Positions 39,051 through 53,861 of a stretch of DNA of 64,000 nucleotides are shown one piece after another. The DNA is from Vanilla planifolia (taxonomy: Eukaryota; Streptophyta; Magnoliopsida; Asparagales; Orchidaceae), in contig JAIUJO010000184.1 of NCBI GenBank assembly GCA_023846275.1, forward strand, positions 124,001-188,000, in the 5' to 3' direction. Positions within the stretch are counted from its first letter, which is position 1. Every line of letters starts with the position of its first letter. The notes under the pieces were generated by a model. The model saw nothing but the letters and a program-made list of their open reading frames with translations. It did no database searches and was not told the origin of the DNA. A program made the position numbers and the translations under genes.

Positions 39051-39355
39051 GGATAGCTTTGATAACTAAGTTATAAATCGTTTTTGATATATTAAGTTTT
39101 CAATTATCATAATTATTTTTATATGTTTTATGTTTAAATTATAATAATAAAATGTTTTTTTGCTTATGCATTATGCAACTTTGTAAGGTTTAGTGTGAAT
39201 TTACCAAAATTTAAGGTATGTTTTTATAATTACCATGTATTATTTATTGTTTTTTCTTTTTTGCTTAAATTTTGCATGTTTTATTTAGACCAGTACTACT
39301 AAAATTAAAGAAGTTTTTAAATATTTAAATCTTTTTAATAGTGATATTTATTATA

Positions 39356-39471
39356 CTTTATGGATAGAAAGCCTCTTTGTTGAATAATTATTCCTAATGC
39401 TTTTCTTAATCATATACAAAAATAACAAATTTAATAATTGTTTCATATAAAAAAATTCTTTCGATATTAAG
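39356..39471. mobile_element. 116-bp MITE-like insertion with TA target duplication
   Basis: Copy A has the empty site (ttattata then ccaataatt, 3735-3750). Copy B has the 116 bp between ttattata and an extra ta before ccaataatt, so insertion duplicated a TA. The termini are imperfect inverted repeats: the left starts ctttatggatagaaag, the right reversed starts cttaatatcgaaag, and pairing resumes as tgaataattatt against tgaaacaattatt about 25-38 bp in. A TA duplication is the hallmark of Tc1/mariner-type (Stowaway-like) MITEs, though the usual Stowaway end sequence is not present. Confidence 0.6.
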
Positions 39472-39473
39472 TA

Positions 39474-42400
39474 CCAATAATTTAAATAATTGTTGTCCTC
39501 TATGGTATTATCATTCTAATAAAAAACATTTCACATAATTTTCAATTATTTAATTTATATTATCACATTTATTTTCACATGTTTAATTTCTTAAATTGTT
39601 TGGCTTGCATCACACAATCTAAATGTTTTGAATCATTAAGAATTTCATATTTAATTATTTAATATTAAAAAGTTTTTAAATTAATAGTTGTTGAAGAAAA
39701 GGAAAAGCATTTGTAAATTTGAATATTTTTCAAAATTTTTTTTATTTTTTGTATTTTTCTTTTAAAAATGTACTTTTTTCTAATTACCAATTTTATTATT
39801 ATAATTCTTAAGAAAATTCTTCTAAGAAAATATTGTTGATTTTTTTTAATATTTCAAAATTTCGAACAATCAATATGGAAAATAGTTTTTGCTAAAATAT
39901 TATACATATATAAATTATCTCTTGTTTATTATTTTTTTGAATTATTGGTTTTTATAAATTTATCATTTCTTTGATATTTTTTATTTGGAATTAAAATTTT
40001 TTGTTACTTGCTTCTTTAGGAATTTATTTTATGTGTTTGAAAATATTAGAATTACTTGTAGTACTTTTTAGGGTAATAGTAGATATTTTGTTTTTATATT
40101 TTTATAATGTTATGAAAGTTAGATTTTTAATTAATTATTTTTAATGTGACAATACTTTTTAACATCAATGACTTTCTTATTCAAAGAAAGTTGTTCGCAA
40201 AAAATGCAATAATTTTTTAGTATTTACTAGTAAATTATGAAGAAAATTTAGCATTTTGGAGTATATATAATTATATTGAGATATTTTTAATAGTAAATTT
40301 TTTAAAAATTAGAAATTATAAAAATAAAAATGAAGTGTTTATTATTTAAAGTTATATTTTAGTATATTATTTTCTTAAGATTTTACTAAAGTTGTTTTGA
40401 ATACATAGAAATAGCTTACTAAGATATTTTTTTCTTTTATTCCCTTTTATCTCATTAAATGGAAAGTAATTTGTAACTTATCAAAAAAAAAATTTAGTAG
40501 ATTTTATTGATAATAGTTTTATATATTCTCAATATTTTATATTTATCAACAACATTGAATTGCAATTTTACAATTTTTTTGAAAATTTATGTTAAACATT
40601 ATTTATAACTTTTTGAAAATTATAAAAACACATATTTTTTATTTATTTATTTTGATTATTTTTTTGAATTTTTCTTATAACTACATGATATATTGGACGT
40701 AATGGTCAAATATTAAATTATTTAATTATTTTAAAAATCATATAACTCTTAATTATTTTAAAATGTTTACATTAACATGTTTGTGACCTAACATTACTAA
40801 GAAATTTTGTGTTCATTTCTAAAGCATGTGCAACTGCTTTATTCTTTTATATTGGCATACTATTCTTGATTGAATTATATAAATAATTTTTTAATGTATT
40901 ATACATATTGTTTAAAAATTGAGGTACACTTATTTCTTGTTGATTTGCCATTTTGTGTCTCAAAAAACTTTTATCAAAATGGTATTTAAAATATATTTTT
41001 ATTATGACATTTAATTTACTTCTTCAGTACATTTCTATCATTTAATATGCTTAGAATTTTTTTTTATAGAAGAAGTTTCTTGTATTATTTAGCTAAGTTC
41101 ATTAGTTCTTTTACTTAAGTTTTTAAAATTTTGAAATATTAAATTTTACTTATTTCTTTTTCTTTTAATTTTTTTTATTAATATTTTAAAATTATAGATC
41201 TTAGCAAAATAACTTTTAAAGTATGATAGATTCACAAAATAGTATTATCTTAATAATATTTCATTTACTTTTTTAATTAAACTAATATTTTAGAAAATAT
41301 ATAATACCTAACTTTTTTTGTCTATCATTCGTTGTTTTATGCAAATATTTCAAATAGTATCATATGTTATTCTTTTGATATTCTTAAAGTACATTACTTA
41401 CATCTTTGATTGCACTAACATATTTTCCTTTAATTTGGTATAAATAAATTTATCATGTTATTTATTAAGAAATAAATTTAATATTTTAAAAATTGTTCAA
41501 TCATAATTTTTTTGACAATATTATTTTTTTATTAATATTAAATTATTATATTATTTGTAATGTAAAATTTTATTTAATATTAAAAATACCGAAAGCTTTT
41601 TTTATAAGTTATTAATAAACAATTAAATCTTTATTTAAAATTTAAGAAATATGTAAAAAATATGAAAATATAAATTAAAATAAAATTAGTAAAATATCAT
41701 TAAGATAATAAAATTATTCTAACAATTATTTTATTTTCATTTTGTTGTTATTTATTTTGCAGGCTAGGGAAGCCTATGTTTGTCTCAATGTAATGGGATT
41801 TGTTAAGCAAAGTAGAAAAATATAGTCATACCAAAATGTGTAAACTAATAAAAATTATAAAGTAAAAGAAAAAACTACATAATAGCACGAAAAAATTACT
41901 TTTAAAATTATGAATAATTAATATAATAAAGGCAAAAAATTTATCTAGGTTATTAAACATATATATTATTTAAATTATATAAAATATAAAAATCAAATCG
42001 AAAATCTATACAAACATGAGGAATAAGCAAAGTTAAAAAGGAAAAAATTAAATGAAATAAAATAAATAAGAACAAAAAAAGGACAATGTCACAAAATATA
42101 TTCATAACACAACATCAATAAAATGTTACAAGAAAACATGTTTTACTAAAAAAAAATGAAACAAACATTTTTTAGGAGTAAAAAAATGAAGACGCTTGAC
42201 GTTATAAGATATCTAATAGTAATTAAAATATAGTGTACAATTTGTCATTAAACATCAAAACAAAAAAAATACAAACAAATAAATAATACAAAGAACAAAA
42301 TATAAAGGTTATGAATAATTATTTAATATTATACTAGTTAAAAATATATAATATAGAAAAGTATAATAAATATTTTATTACAAACAACAAAAGAACAAAA

Positions 42401-45400
42401 ACGATTGAAGAAATAGGAAGGATGCGAATCCATCAACTATATATTTATACTATTAATGTATACATTGAGTTCAACATTTACTTTAAAGGTCTGACAAATC
42501 ATTTTATCCAAAACAAATCATATGCATAAGCAAATAAACTTTTATTCTTAGTTTTATATTTTAAATTAAGAAAAAAAATTTGAATGTAACATAAATTCAA
42601 TTTGTTTTTCTTTGGATGCCTTATTTATAATAAGTCCATGATAAACAAAGTCAAGTAAAAATGTTAAAAGAAGGTAATGAATGAAAGATTAATTACTATA
42701 ATGAGGAATAAAATTAGGAAGACATTACTGAGATATTGATAGGTTTTATTTAGATTTGACATAAGTTGATAAATTTTTTAAAGTTTTTAAATTTTTATTT
42801 ATGTTACAGATAGCCAAAACTTCACTTTTGTGCTTATCATTGATGAAATTTAGGCATGAGGTATTAAATAATAAGATTGATATTTTAGATCATTGAAATT
42901 ACTTTACAAAAATGACAAATAACTACTTAATAGAACTAAGTTCATGCAAGTATAATACAAATGTAACCATATAAATCAAATACACCAAATATTATGTAAG
43001 AAATTTTTGTTGTTGATAATAATACATTACGTTTAAGTGTCCTAAAGTTTATCGGTTTTATCAAAGTTCATTGATATGATTATAAGAACTGTGATAGGAT
43101 TTATGTTTATAGATGTAAGTAACAAAGGTAATTCCAATTAAATAATAGTATTTTCATTAATAAGAATTGTAGCATCCTAAAAAACTTTTTTTGTTAAACA
43201 TAATAAGAGATTACACATAATAGTCAAATGGATTCTGATAGTGGATTAAGTAATATAACACAATAATTGTGTAACATGATTCATTTTATGGTTTGAGTGC
43301 AATAGAAATGCGTGTAACTAAAAACATAATTATAGATGCTCATTTTTAGTACATTGAATGGAAGGCATTGTGTGTTTCAAGAGTGATAAGTTTTCATAAG
43401 ATAACATTAAATTGAGCAAGAATTTTGTAATATAATTTGACAATCATGAATATAAATCTAATCTTGCAAAATATACTTAATGCTAAAAAAGCTGGCCACT
43501 TGTGGCATAAGAATTACATCAAAATATGGTAAAACTTTTTTGATAAATAAATTATTTGAAAACTTGTTTTCAATTTTTTTGGAAATAGTTAGATGTAATT
43601 GCCTCGCTAAGATAGTGATTAGTTTGGGGTTGAAAGAAAAACATCACCTATGACTATTACTCTCTTGAGAGCTACTTGGTCAGTATGATGTATAATAAGG
43701 TTGTGCCACAAAAACAAGATAGCAAGGCCATCGGTGTTGTTGTTGAAGTACTACCAAAAAATTATTTGAAGAAAGCTTATAGCAATGTGTTGACATGATG
43801 TATGTAATAAAAATGCAACGATTGTGAGCCATAATAAGGGTTGAGAATAATTACTAAAAATGAGGAAAATCCAATAAAGTTTGAAAATGCAACGAGTAAT
43901 GGTGGTGGATCATCAGGTTCCTTTGAATAACATAGACTATACTTTGATAAGAAAAAAATTTGATAGTGAAGGCACATATGATAGGAATCTTATAGTTGGA
44001 ATCTAATTTTTCTCTAATTCCATAAACAATAAGGTTAATGAAAGAAGGAAAAGGTATGGGAAGAAAGTGTAGAACATGCCCTCCTCTATTTCAGTCTATA
44101 TGCAAACTAGACCTCCATAATGACATTGACTATATTAAATGTCAAAATTAAGATTTGTATTTTTACTACACAAATTCTATTAAATTTCTAATTGAAACAA
44201 TCTTAATACTAAAAATAATCAAAAAAATTTTACTTCATAAATAATTGATGCAAACATTAAAATATTTGTGAGGACATTGGCCTTATACATGACTTGTTAT
44301 AGTATAATTTAAACTTAAAATTTTTAAATAACCAATAAAAATACTATTATGGTCCTTAGCTAACATTATATTACATCTTATCTTGCACTAAAAATGTTCT
44401 AAGCTGAGGAAGAAAAAGTTTAATAAAAGATAAACTAATTTAAGATTAATACACACATAGCGGTGTGCAAAGAAATGGAGCTTGATAACTTATTGTTTAT
44501 GATCAAGGAGAACTCTTATATGAAAGTATATAGAAAAAAATTTTTTGAGAAAAATGGAATGTAATAGAAGACCAAACTACTCCCTTCTTAGTGACCATGA
44601 GCATGCAAAGAATTACCTTCATGACTGAGAAATCACACATCTAACTATTAATCTCCATATTCTAATTACATAAAAGGATTTTTAGGAAATATTATGAATC
44701 CATTGAATAAAACAACAATTTAATTTCACAATTCACATAAATACAAATGAAGCTTTGAAGCAACATAAATACATAGCTTCAAACTAGTCGCATTACATCA
44801 CCGAAAGCTGAAAATGAAAATTCACTGAGAAAAGGAAAATGTAGCCAACAAAGTTAAAAGGACTCTTTTATCTGAACCATGAGCCTTATTCAACATGATT
44901 TTGTTGTGCACACCAATATTACATATTGACATTCTTTATTCAATTTTTATGGAGTTACTTTTATAGATTCCAATTGTTCAAATCAAATCACAATTATCTT
45001 TTCATGTTACAAATAAGTCTTCACTTTTATATTGATAATATTTGTTTAAATATGTTTTCTACATGGTCTTTATCATTTCAAGTGCACCATTTTCTTAATG
45101 ATTTTTCTATGTTACGAAATGTTTTTTCAATAAGAATTTTGTTTTAGCAAGTATTATCAAGAAACTTTTTGCAAGTGTTTATTATAAAAAATATTTTATA
45201 TTAATGGCATCTCCTTTTCTTATGATTTAATGCTTATCACACACATATCATTATTAACTACTTGCTAAAATTAAGTTGTTTTTAAAAGATTGTTTCTTTT
45301 GTAGTAATAACATATTTATGATGCTTCTAATAATTAGAAAACTCTTTCATTATAAGAAAATTTGTATATATTCTATGCCTATCAACAAAAAATTAGTATT

Positions 45401-48400
45401 TAATGTCATTGATATAGTTTTAAGGATCTTCAATTTTTCATTATCTTCATAACATTATATATGTTTGATTTTTTTATTATTCTTATTTGCAATAACTAAT
45501 TTTTACTTATTTATGAAAATTCTAAAATATTTTATAATAATTTTTTTATCTTTTAATATTAAATTTTTTTTATATTGATCACATAATACCTATGTTATTT
45601 GCCTCCTAAGCCTCGCGACCCAAGTTTAAGTTTAGTTTATAAAAATATTAATAAAGTAAGACACTAACATGTTTTTCTACTTGATTATATTATATTAAAG
45701 ATATGTGACCTATAGAAAAAACTTTAGGGAATTAAAGAATAATTTAGTAAACTTAAAATGAAGTCCATATGAACCTCATATTAGTCTAATTAAAAATTAT
45801 AATTTAAGAAATAAGTGTTCTCAAAGCGATTACTCAACAACAGATCGTGGTCATTCACGATAGTAAGACAAACTTTCAATTTGCAAAAGAAAGTCAAATC
45901 GAAGATAGAAAGAACCGTGGAGGTTTGAAAGAAAATAAGCTCCATCACAATGCCAAATAATCAACAACAATTTTTAGAAAACTTTGTGTTGTTAGTTTCC
46001 AAATTTTCTCTTATATTATTCTATTTGCAAGCATAATGTTTTTAAAAAATGTCAAAAGACATCATTTGAAAGCTTTCACACATCGCCCATAAAATAGTCT
46101 TAAGATGTCTTAAAAATCTATCTAGTGCAATGGTAGCATGAATGAATTGAAGAAACTTTATTACACACACACAAAGATCTAAGGTACTTTGAGTTTTTGT
46201 TATGCAAGCATAATTCTAGGGTGCTTCCAATAGATGTCTATGAACCTTGTGTAGAATAAAGAGACATTTACTCAAATAATTCTATAAACCTACACCAATA
46301 AAAAATTGATAGTACATTGTTATATATGTGCCTGGAAAGTCAAGATAAATGCACATAAACAAGACAATGCATATTGACACAATATATTACTAACATAAAG
46401 TATATCTAGCTCACTAGAAATTATTGATCACAAGAAAATATGACTATTTAGGTAAACAATAAATTTTCATAGCTAGCACATGATCTTAAGTTAGTTTTAA
46501 GCTCATCTATGAAAGTGTAATGTTAAGCTCATAATTGGAAGACATTAAATTAATTCTAACAAAGCAAAACTATTCTAAAGTTTTTATAAGTAGACCTCAA
46601 TAAAAAAAAATTTGAATTCGAGCCACATAACATTTCTTAATGCAATCAAACATTATTATTCGTTCATTAAATTAATTTTGACATTTAACTATTTTAAAAC
46701 CCTTGCCAACAACAAAAGCTTACAACTACTTATTGGAAGATTTGTTGAAGCAAAGTACATTGTTGTACATCATTTCCTCATCAACCTCAAGCATCAAAAA
46801 ATGTTTGTGGGAATTTTTTTTTTATTTTTCATATGTTCCACGCATGACCCACATTTTATAGAATCTTATGTAACATGCTTTAAGAAAAGGGATTTGTTGT
46901 TAATAATTATTACCTAATTAGGTTTTAGTTACAAAAGTAGCCAGTTTTGTGAAGGTTTAGTCTAACCCACAAAGTCTCAAGAAAGTTTTGCTTTAACATT
47001 GTAAGAGACCAACAAAGATTATGTATGCAAGGGATTATGCACTAGCACAAGGAGGAAAACACTCATGGTGAGGTTGTATGCTTACCTTTTGAAAATAACA
47101 TGTGATGCCTTCTTAACTTGCTATGCAATGGTTCATATGGGAGGAAACTAAACCAACTAAAATGATATGTAGCTATAGCAATTATACCTCTTTATTACTT
47201 TTTTTGGTAAAGTGTATACTATACATAATATTTTTAGCAATATAATTACTATATATTTAATTAATGCACACAATTTATTCTAAATTAAATTGAAATTTAA
47301 ATATAATTTAACATATAATACAGATAAATTTATTGTTTAATTTTAAAATTTTATATCCTAAAATTGGAAGCATTTGAAAATTGTAAGATTTAAATTGTGA
47401 AACATTACCCATGATTAGGTTTAATATGTGAACATGAGCTTATAAGTTTATTATATTATTAACTTTTTCTCTCATCCATACTTCTATCAACCATGAATTC
47501 TTGATAAGATATGGATATGATTCTTAAATATTAGGGGTTGGTGGTTGAAGATTGGTGGATTAAAAGAAAAACTTTTATATATGATGAATTTTTGAATATC
47601 ATAAACAAACACGAATATAATAGAAAGAAGAATCTATTACCATATCATACACTGATTCTTAAATTTAAGGAGCTTTATATACAAGACCAAAAGAGGTGTA
47701 ATTAGAAGAAGGTTAATTTAGAATAATGAATTGAGGCTACTCCAACCCAAGAGTAGTTTATCTTAAATTAAATTCTTGGTTTAAGGTGCTATGGTCAAGG
47801 CTATATAAGATATTAATATGTGCTTGTAAATTAAGAAAACTCAACCTTAAAAAGGGAGTTTGGAGGAGCCAACTTAGTGGATACTAAGTAAAATTTGACG
47901 TAAGCTATGAGGAAGAGTAAGGTGGATTAGAGCTTTCAAGCAAGGAAATATCTTGCAAAAGAGAACTCCTCTACATGGCTTTTCAACATAGAATAATACT
48001 TGAGTTCATATAATATATTTAGCATAGATGTAAGCTAAGAAGAAAAAGGAATTGCTTTGTGAAAATTTTTATGAAACCTTGGAAATTAATTGTGACAACA
48101 AGTAGTCAATCTTTTTCATGAAACTTGTTCTTGAAGGAGGGAGTTCTTTCTACCCGAGAATAAGGAAGATTTAGTTCGGTAAATGAATTGTTCAATTTTC
48201 ACACTTTCATATGTAGTGTTTCTAGTTGAGTGATAAAAAATTTGTATTACATTTTTTTTCCTATGAATGCAAAGCAGATTACATGATCACATATGGCATG
48301 TTTGGGTTTGGTTATAAATAGATGTGGAAGATAATTTTTGAATGGCAATTTTTTGATGAAAAATACTTCTCAAACATAGACATCACCATGTGAAATAAGT

Positions 48401-48790
48401 GAAAATTATACTAAATGGTATGCTTATTTTGTTAGTTATGTTGGTTATCTAATTATTTATGTATTAAGCATAGATTATCCTGATAATTGTTAAAAAATTG
48501 TAAAATCATAGAGAACAAAAACTCTTTTGCATATTACCCTCATACCCTTGACATAATAACCGGTTTTTCTTATTATATATTGTTAAGAGTTAGGATCCTT
48601 AGTGTAATTCTTCTTCTTTCTAAGTATAATTGATATTTGGCAATATAGATTGAATGTAATATTTACCTCTCGATTATTGCATGTATAGACAAATAGTTTC
48701 GTTCCATTACTAATAAAGAAGTTATGAAATTGAGATTTTATTATATATATTTTATATAAACTTATTGTTTGAAATTTATTCTTGATGTGA
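39474..48790. other. Copy B, counterpart of A 3742-13058
   Basis: Colinear with copy A at offset 35732-35737 and, like it, without recognised genes. It includes the AT-rich block with strand switch (to about 42460) and the copy of the short hairpin near 48297-48378. Confidence 0.5.
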
Positions 48791-48941
48791 GGCACTATGA
48801 TTTTGTTACTCACAAGTTTTGTACATAGCATGACATGGTATAAATGGGTATTTTATTGCTAAAATCATGGATAAAAAATATACAAAAAGTAACGTGATAT
48901 AGGTTATTCCATAGATTATGTAATAATCAAATTACACTTGA
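48791..48941. mobile_element. 151-bp insertion in copy B
   Basis: Copy A reads gatgtga then aaataaat (13052-13066). Copy B has 151 bp after gatgtga, ending in cacttga before aaataaat, so tga flanks the insertion on both sides. The ends (ggcactatgattttgttac and, reversed, agtgtaatttgattattac) are weakly similar, which suggests a small non-autonomous element, but the inverted repeat is poor. A deletion in copy A between two tga triplets is possible. Confidence 0.4.
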
Positions 48942-50198
48942 AAATAAATAAAAAGAACTCTAAACAATGTTATAGCCTACCATTCTTTTATCTAGGGTCT
49001 ACTTGTGAAGCATAGAACCATGGGCTTGGTTACGTTATAAGAGGCATTGGTTCAACACTCAAGCGAACCAAAATGGATTTTAAGAAAAGTACGATTCTTA
49101 GTTAGTGCTTAGAAAGTCTTGAAGGGCTTAGTTTAAGGCCTTAGAAGAATGCCAAGTTAAGTAGGCATACGATTAGTGACCAAATAGTTTGGTTATGACT
49201 AAAACTACTAAGGTTAAAGTTAGACATTGTGGTAAATGTTTTAGAGATAATTCATAAACCTTAGTGTAGTAAAATTATGAATTTAAGGTTCTTTTTCATG
49301 AATATGTAAAATAAGCATTTGTTTGGAACCATGCTCTAAGGCATACAAAAAAACCTAATAGAAAAGGAAGCTATAATAAATGATATTTATTATAGGCTCA
49401 TAAAATACCATTTGTGAACCTTTATGAACAATGAAAATTAAGCTTTGGTTAGCTAGGCTATCTACCAAGAACTTGCAAGAAGGTGGAAGAGAATGGACTA
49501 TGTCATAGGGTTGTGCTAGGTTTTGCCATGTAAGTATATTGGTAAAGATGTTAGCTAAACCTTGAATTGAATAGGTTCTTGGGGTAAGACCTTAAGTAAT
49601 TCTACTTATGCTCTTAAGTCACATGATGACACTCTCAATGGTGATCTGAGAATGGATTGCCTTGGGATCATAAGGGTCTCTCGTGATACTTAGGTGAATC
49701 GAGGCTTCGTTGCACTAGTAATAAGTTAAATAAAGAATCTAAGTTTAAAAGCAAAGCCATTATGAACTTTGTGGTTATATTAGATAGGAAACATCCAAAA
49801 CAAAATGTTGGCAAAATTAAATATAAGAAAAATGGGCTAAGAAATTGTAGATAGTTGAATTATGATTTAGTGGGAACCTTAAGGCATTTAGATATAGTGG
49901 ACTCTAAATTATTAACACTCATTAAGGACAAAGACATGTTAGCTACCTCACTCCCTTGGCTTGGTGTTAAATTTGAATAGTCAAGCCTATAATTGGAGTA
50001 CCATATTTCATTATAAGAACCACTAGTATTTGTAGGAACCATCACGTGAATAGTATTAGAAGGAAACAATCACACATTTAGTCTCATAAGAAATTCAATG
50101 TTGTGCTTCCTACTATTAGGGCCCACTTTTGGTTCTTGAAGACTCTTAGTATCCCACATGGATTGCCATGTGATTATCATTACCATGTCAAATGCAAA

Positions 50199-53071
50199 AT
50201 TACATTATTTGAAAAAGTGATAGGGCCTGTCATAATCCTTATGCATAGGAAATTATATTATATCGTGAAGTGAATGCTTAGTATCTTGTTAGTCATAGTC
50301 TAAGGAAATATATATTTAAATAGTTAGTAGATGATTATATAATTTTGTTAGTTAGAAACTGATGTTGTTCATTTATAAGATTTATTCCATTATTACATTC
50401 ATATTTCGTATTGCTTGTTAAGCCACCTTGCTCTCCTATTTATAGCAAGATCAAGTTGTTAAAATTTGAGTAGGAATTGAGTTAAAGATTGTTAGATCAA
50501 GTGAGTTGGTTAGATAATTCATTTTATTTATTTCATCATCAATAATAATATATTTGTTATTTATTTCTCATCAATTATATTTTATTGGATATAGGACTAC
50601 ATCAGATTGTCTTATTAGACTTGGTGCTTACTAGTTATTTTTTCTATCAGACTTTGGTAGTTATTCATAAAATTTTCGTAGATTGGAATAGAATTAAGTG
50701 GTTTTATTTATTTTGTAGATATTCTGTTCATGTCTTTTTCATGTGAATGTGAAAAATTGTTAAATTCTTAGCATGATAAAAGTTTGCTTGAAACTTGGAA
50801 GTACAATATGATAATATGATTTTTTTTAGAATTTGGTTACTCCCATGGTTTTTTTTAAAATTTAAGTTTGATAATGTAAGCTCATTTGAGTGTTAGGGTA
50901 TGAAAAAATCTTATATGTGTGCGTGTCTTTGTATTACTTGTGTACAATTGAATCTTTCCTATTAAAAAAAGAAGTTATATGATTGATTGAACATATACAT
51001 TGGAAGTTTAAGGTTCACTTTTGCTATATTATATAATGGTTAATGTAGTTATCCCAGTGACCAAGTGGAGGATCAAAGAGATTTTGATGATAATAAACAA
51101 ATTATGTGAGATTTTAAAATAATCTTAAAGCTTGGATATATATTTTTTTTAGATAATTGAAGAAGAGGACCTTTAAGGAGATGTTAAGAACATCTAAAAG
51201 TATGATTTTGTGTTGTTGGCATTTAAAGAAGAACAGTAGTAGATATCAAATTCTTAGAGTGGTAGACCACAAAGAAATAAATTTTGAGTTAAATTTTAAG
51301 TATTTTTAAGTTTTTTAGAATATAAGTTGAATTTAAAAAATCTATGCAAGCTTTAAAAATTAAATTGAAATTTAAATTAATCAACTTATATAAAATAATT
51401 TAAGTTTTTAAAATATTTTAAATCATGCCATGATCATCTAAGAATCACTTTTTTAGCTTTCATTATTTTTCCCATGATAATTAAATAAATTTTTAAAAAA
51501 CTAATTCCACTCAAATTAACTAACTTAAACCTATGCAACATTTTTAAGCATATAGTATTAATATCGAACCAGTTTGCTACAATAACTAAATCGAGGCATC
51601 ACTCCTAAACATAGCTAGAGTTATCTTCAATCAATCCACCGCTCCCCACATTAATAGATCAATTAATCATGTTGTTGGAGATGTTATGACTATGTCTTGA
51701 ACAAACATGGTGGCACTAACCTTGAAATAAAACAACTTCTAAAGAAAAAAAATGTCTTATAAGGAGAAAACATAGTAACAAATACATCATATAAGAGATA
51801 AATTTAAAGCTTTTGCCTTATATCTAAATTCTAAACTATGATAGCGATGTTAGTTGTCTAATCATGAAATTTTACAAACAAACAATCATTGCCACGATCA
51901 TCTTTCTTAAGTGATAATTCTACTAACTGTCTAATTGCTCCATTTTATAGTTCATATCAAATCCAAATATCAAAACTACTCTTGTTTAGTTCTACCTAAT
52001 CATTTGTGTAATTTTCATAATCAAGCATTCTATGATTCTTTTAATCATGTTGCTCCTATGTAATGACTATTTTAACAAATATTTATGAGTTGTAAATTTT
52101 ATTTAAATAATATTATGTTTTTAATTTAAATAAAAATATCTCAATTAAAACATCAAATTGTTTGTTTGGTAAATACTTTAGCCATTAAAAATTGTTTATA
52201 AATTTGGTAATTATTGAATAAAAAAATTGATGAAATTTTTAAAAAAATTCTAAAAAATACATTTTAAGTAATGACATTGAACCATTAGTAGCTAGTGCTT
52301 ATCATTACCATTATACGTTGTGTCCTTGACCAACTTGATATTCTTTCTAAAAAACTACAAAGCTCTCATTTCCTCTTTTTATATTTTAATAAATTAAAAT
52401 ACTTGTGCTTCCTTGAGCATTTCTTTAGTGTAGGAATTACTTTGTACATATTTTAATCACCACTTTCCTTTCCCCTTTCTGTAAATCTTACTTCAATATA
52501 AAGCAATTGTTGTCAGGTTTTTTCTATTTAATTGTTTTGATAGTTTAGCATACCCATTTTTTTAGTAAAAGACTTATGCAAACCTTTTATGCCTTGTTTT
52601 TTTTTGAGAGTAGACATAGATTTGATTTCAGGTTGAATCATCTAAAAAATTCTTAAATGTACTCTAAACTATTTGTTGACCTTCCTATTTCACAATTTCC
52701 TTAAAAAATTATTATTAAAAAGAATTAAAATAATTTAAATAAAAATTAAAAATTTAAAAAAAAAATTACTTTTAGACACAAGTTTTAATAGATCATTACA
52801 AACAAACATCAAAGCAACTATAAGGTGATAGAATTTTTAAAGGTTTCTTTGAGCAGTTAACAATTCTATCCCTTATTGGGTTTATCTCATGCACATTAGC
52901 TTTTTGACCCTTTATTATTGTGAATTTGGGAATGTTTTTTATCCTCGCCAATCATGATAATGCTAATGACTTTTTGAAAGTGTGAAGAAAAGGTTAGGTT
53001 TGATGAGGATGATGTCTCCAAAAAGGCTACTCCTTTCAAACTCACTTTAATAGGTAACATTTTTCAATTGG
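50199..53071 (+). repeat. Nested tandem repeat, unit R1 (copy B)
   Basis: Counterpart of 14314-17242. It lacks about 70 bp near 51945-51950 that both A-R1 and the R2 units keep, so the loss happened in copy B after the large duplication. Confidence 0.8.
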
Positions 53072-53115
53072 ATTACATTATTTTAAAGAAGTGGAAGAGA
53101 CTAATCTTCTATAAA
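52993..53115 (+). pseudogene. DUF4283-like fragment in R1 (copy B)
   Basis: Counterpart of 17164-17285, frame starting gtt agg ttt at 52993 and still reading the FDEDDVSKKATPFKLTLIG-type motif. Serves as a second, nearly identical witness of the relic; no longer open frame is gained. Confidence 0.4.
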
Positions 53116-53790
53116 TTATATTATATCATGTAGTGGATGTTAAGTTTCTGGTTAATTAGACTGTAAAGAAATGTATGTTAAATTAGTTAGTAGATGATGA
53201 TATAATTTTCTTAGTTTGAAATTGGTGTCATTATTCATAAGATTTAGTCCATTATTACATTCATATTTCTTATTAATGAATAATATTTCTATAGCATGGC
53301 TCAAATATTCCTTATTGAGCCACTTATTTCTCCCCTTCATAATAAGATCAAGTTGTTAAACTTTATGCAAGAGTGTAGTTCGAGAATATTATAGTTAGTA
53401 AATTAGCTAGTTAATTTATTTTATTTATTCCATCATTAATAATATATGTTTGACACTTATTATTTTATGTGACATAACAGTTTATCAGATTGTCTTAAAA
53501 GTCTTGGTGCATACCAGTTAATTTTCCCTATGAGACTTTTGTAGGTATTCATGGAATTTCTCTAGATTGGATTAGACTCTAGTGGTTTTATTGATTTTTT
53601 AGATAACTTATTCATGTTTTGGTCATGTGGTTCATAAAAATAATTGGATTCTTGGCATGACAGTATTTTTCTTAAATCCAACAAGTACAATATGATTATA
53701 TGATTCTTTAGAATTCTTTTACACTAATAGTTTTTTTAAAAAGATTAGGTTTAATAGTGTAATATCATTTCAGAGTTTGGCTAAAAAAAA

Positions 53791-53792
<2 letters not shown>

Positions 53793-53859
<67 letters not shown>
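53793..53859. repeat. (AT)n microsatellite, about 33 units
   Basis: An uninterrupted alternating AT run of 67 bases. The same place in copy A (17967-17977) has only about five AT units, so the tract grew or shrank after the duplication. Confidence 0.95.
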
Positions 53860-53861
<2 letters not shown>

